This document shows, one piece after another, positions 19,904 through 22,500 of a DNA stretch of 22,500 bases; positions within the stretch are counted from its first letter, which is position 1; the number at the start of each line of letters is the position of its first letter. The position numbers and the translations under genes are program-made. The notes under the pieces are model-generated. The model saw only the letters and a list, made by a program, of their open reading frames with translations. It was not told the origin of the DNA and ran no database searches. The DNA is from Conus ventricosus (lineage: Eukaryota; Mollusca; Gastropoda; Neogastropoda; Conidae). The stretch spans positions 11,209,848 through 11,232,347 of the forward strand of contig CM031628.1 in assembly GCA_018398815.1 (NCBI GenBank), given 5' to 3'.

Positions 19904-22500
19904 AGACCGATTTAAACAAGCAAGTTTAAACCAAAAACAAGCGCTGTCTTTTCATATTCATGGTCATTATTTTTTTCGTGGTCTTCAACGGTTTTTGGGC
20001 TTTGGGCCGGGGGGTTGGATGACTTTTTTTTGGGGGGGTCATCTTGTTTTTTACGCTGAAATATTACGGGCCAAATTTATTTTGTTTTTTTCCGCCCTTT
20101 GTTTCATTGCCCCCCAAAAGGTTTTCATTATTGTTTTTATTTTTGTCCTTTCGGAGTCGAGGCAGAAGGCAGCAGTATAAACCTTACCAACAGCAAATTT
20201 TCCCTTTCGATCTTTCGATTGTAAACATTTTGGCCCTTTTTTTAAATTTGGGGAAAAACAACTGTAGAATTAAGGCGTCTCTAAATTGCAAAGTATTTTT
20301 TTTGTGCATAAAAACCATAAAGGATCATTTTTATGCTCGATTTTGTTTGTGCTTGCGACCTAGCAAACACCAAAGAAGTACACAAGTCGTTTTTTCGTCT
20401 TTTCCTGTTTTAGTTAGGCCCTTAGAAGGCAAGATAAATTTGTCCAGCTTTTTTATGTTTTGCTCTATGGACCCGGGGTGAACGCTGTGCCTGAAGAGAA
20501 AGATGTTAAAGGATTCCATTTTATAGTTATCTTTCTGTCACCCCCCCAAAAATAAGGGGTCCTGCCCAAATTTTAAAGACCCAATTTTTGTCAAAAATCT
20601 GTCTTAAATTAATATAATTTTCGTTCAGCCCCTTTCAAAAGCCTTCAATCATTCTGTGCTGATGGATTAAAACGTTTGTCTTGGTAGGTGTTTGCAGCAG
20701 TAAAAAAGGGTTTTAAGGGGTAAAAAAAAATGAAACGTACACTCCCTCACCAAAGAGGGGGTTTTTTAAGGATCGCAACGAACTCCCACCCAGTTGATGC
20801 ACAAAACACAGAAAAGTTTAACTGTTCGAAAAACCATCGTACAAACCCACTTTGGGGTTTGGGGCCGTTTTAAAAGGGGTTAAGATACCTTCAAGGGGTA
20901 CAACCCTTTACAAAAAAGGGCTCAGACTACACAAAATGTCAAAGTATCAGTTGTTATGTTTTAAGTTTGTGTCGCCCAAACAAAATTTTTTGGCCGTATA
21001 TTTAAATGCACCATTTTTATTTCGTTTAAAAATGTTTGAACAATAACAACCCAAGACCGTCCTTCTTTTTAGAAACTATTGAAAAAATTTTGGGGAACCC
21101 AGAAGGGTCGCGCTTCATGAAATATTTTACAAAGTCTATTTTTTAATATAAGCAAACCCAAAGGGAAAAAAAAATTTCTAAAATTGACAAAACGGGGGAA
21201 AAATTTTCCAGTTAAAAATACCTATGGTTATTAGGTTTCTCACTAAAAAAGAATGAAAATTTCAACTTTACCTCAAACTTAAAAATGCAAATCTAAAAAC
21301 AATTTTAAACCCAACCTGAAAAGAAGGAGTTAATTTTGAAAAAGAGCACTAAAATTTTTAGGCTTGCACTGACAATCAAAATTTTTAGAGTTACACCAGC
21401 AAAACACTTATGGGGGGAAAACCGCCGATCTTGCATTACTTTCATTACTCTTGTTCATTTGACGAGTACACTGATGAAAACTTAATAGGGAAAGGCCCTC
21501 AACTGTTTTTAAAGGGCTCTTCCGTCAGGAAAGCGGCATTTTGCGATTATAAATTAACAATTTCCCCAATTTACAGTTTAAAAAATTAGTTTGTGGGGGG
21601 GTCGGGTCATTTAAATTTTAAAAAACAAAGACAAAAAAGGGGAAAGCCGTTTTAAAATTGATAACCTACCATTTTTTTTAGAAATAAAAAATACGCTACT
21701 AAAAAAAAAGTCGCGGGGCCCGAAGAACGGAGTTACATTACGCCTGTGAGTGTATAAATTTAGAATTAAAAGACCTTTCGACTTTCGGACTTTGAACAAA
21801 TGGTGGTCCTTTGTATGGGTTTTTGGAAAAACCCAAAGAGGGGGGATATAAACGAAAAAAGTGCACACAAAAGATTTTCCCAAACTAGAAAAACTCCAAG
21901 TAGAACAAATAACGGCCAGTAGAAAAAAAAAATAGCGAAACCGACAGCAAAAGGGACTTTGAACCATATTTGAATGGGGGCAAAAATTTGAAATTCATAA
22001 GCCCCTTTTCATTTTTTAGCCGCAAAAAATTTTTAAAAAAAACAACTTGGGCCCCTTTTCATTAAGTCTTTTTCCGGGCGACAAAGCGGAAAGAGACTGA
22101 AATAAAGCTGTATGGGGAAAAAAAAGTACATCCCCCCAAAAGAGAAAAAGGTTTTTAAAAGGAAACTTTACAAAATTACAGTTCTTTTCCCGCAGAAAAA
22201 TTTGAGACCCGTTCACAATAATATTTGAAAAATTCTGTCTTTAAAGTGTGGGGAGGATGGGGTTTGGGGGTTAGTGACCCCTTAAAAAGGGAATTTAAAT
22301 TTGCTCAAAAATTTGACTTTTTAAAAGTCTTAAAATTTCCCTCGCGTTCTTTTACAAGGGGGGGATATTTAAGGGCCCTAACAACAAGCAACAAAAAACA
22401 ATGGACTTAAAAAAAAAACAATCTTACAGAACTAATTGGATTAATCTTTCACATTTAGGCCCATAGGTTTTTTTTAAAAACAAGTTTTGAAGAGAGTAGA
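19904..22500. other. Homopolymer-rich stretch with no identifiable gene
   Basis: The sequence is crowded with runs of A, T, G and C of five to nine bases on both strands, unlike the first 18 kb. Open frames of 60-145 codons occur (for example 20044-20481 plus and 21611-21967 minus), but they are dominated by Phe/Lys/Gly codons from the runs and match nothing I know. Position suggests further Polinton genes, probably obscured by indels. A possible coding trace, SFDEYTDENLIGKGP, is readable on the plus strand at about 21450-21495. Confidence 0.4.

Larger units (their letters stand above)
9903..22500. mobile_element. Polinton/Maverick (adintovirus-like) element, partial
   Basis: Polintons are large self-synthesising DNA transposons with viral gene sets. 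Three hallmark genes are recognisable: a retroviral-type integrase (10499-11488, plus), a protein-primed family B DNA polymerase (12216-16746, minus) and a major capsid protein (17399-18674, minus). They are packed with small accessory genes at spacings of a few bases. The left limit is a guess, set at the first possible element ORF, and no terminal inverted repeat or target duplication was identified. The right end, packaging ATPase, minor capsid protein and protease were not found. They may lie in the unreadable last 2.6 kb or beyond the window. Frameshifts occur in nearly every gene, so the copy is either decayed or poorly sequenced. Confidence 0.88.

Noticed and set aside
20044..20481. 145-codon plus-strand frame rich in Phe, Leu and Lys
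   Set aside because: Codons come largely from T and A runs in the homopolymer-rich region, and no domain is recognisable.

Overview
The window looks like genomic DNA of an animal, most probably a marine or other aquatic invertebrate. The base composition is AT-rich. It holds microsatellites ((CA)n, (TA)n, a poly-C tract), two LINE-type retrotransposon remnants and a long block of Polinton/Maverick (adintovirus-like) genes. Nothing bacterial is seen: no operons, Shine-Dalgarno sites, rRNA or tRNA. From memory, several Polinton proteins here resemble cnidarian copies most closely, but the host cannot be fixed from this sequence.

Positions 1 to about 9.9 kb are mostly non-coding. They contain a C-depleted stretch running into a 114-base poly-C tract (2226-2661), a GC-rich island with no recognised gene (about 3.2-3.96 kb), a compound (CA)n array (5207-5558), twin GC palindromes beside a (TA)n tract (6280-6428), a broken LINE ORF1 (7073-7687) that stops at an 80-base foldback (7690-7768), and a 32-base minisatellite (8643-8802).

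From about 9.9 kb to at least 19.9 kb lies a degraded but tightly packed Polinton. The order is: possible small ORF remnant (+), small two-helix membrane protein (+), retroviral-type integrase (+), two tandem small coiled-coil genes (+), protein-primed family B DNA polymerase (-), small helical protein with a hydrophobic segment (-), double-jelly-roll-type major capsid protein (-), and a coiled-coil protein with a glycine-rich, membrane-type C-terminus (+). Genes overlap by one base or are separated by a few to a few tens of bases, and many start in a TTTAAAATG-like context. A 5'-truncated CR1/Jockey-like LINE (12314-13356) has inserted into the last codons of the polymerase gene, with a 5-base target duplication.

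In a working Polinton the integrase inserts the linear element, the polymerase copies it and the capsid protein builds a particle. Here nearly every gene carries frameshifts or stops, many in homopolymers. The element is therefore either a fossil or is read from error-prone sequence. The last 2.6 kb (19904-22500) are full of homopolymer runs and show no identifiable gene. The expected packaging ATPase, minor capsid protein, protease and the element's right end were not found.
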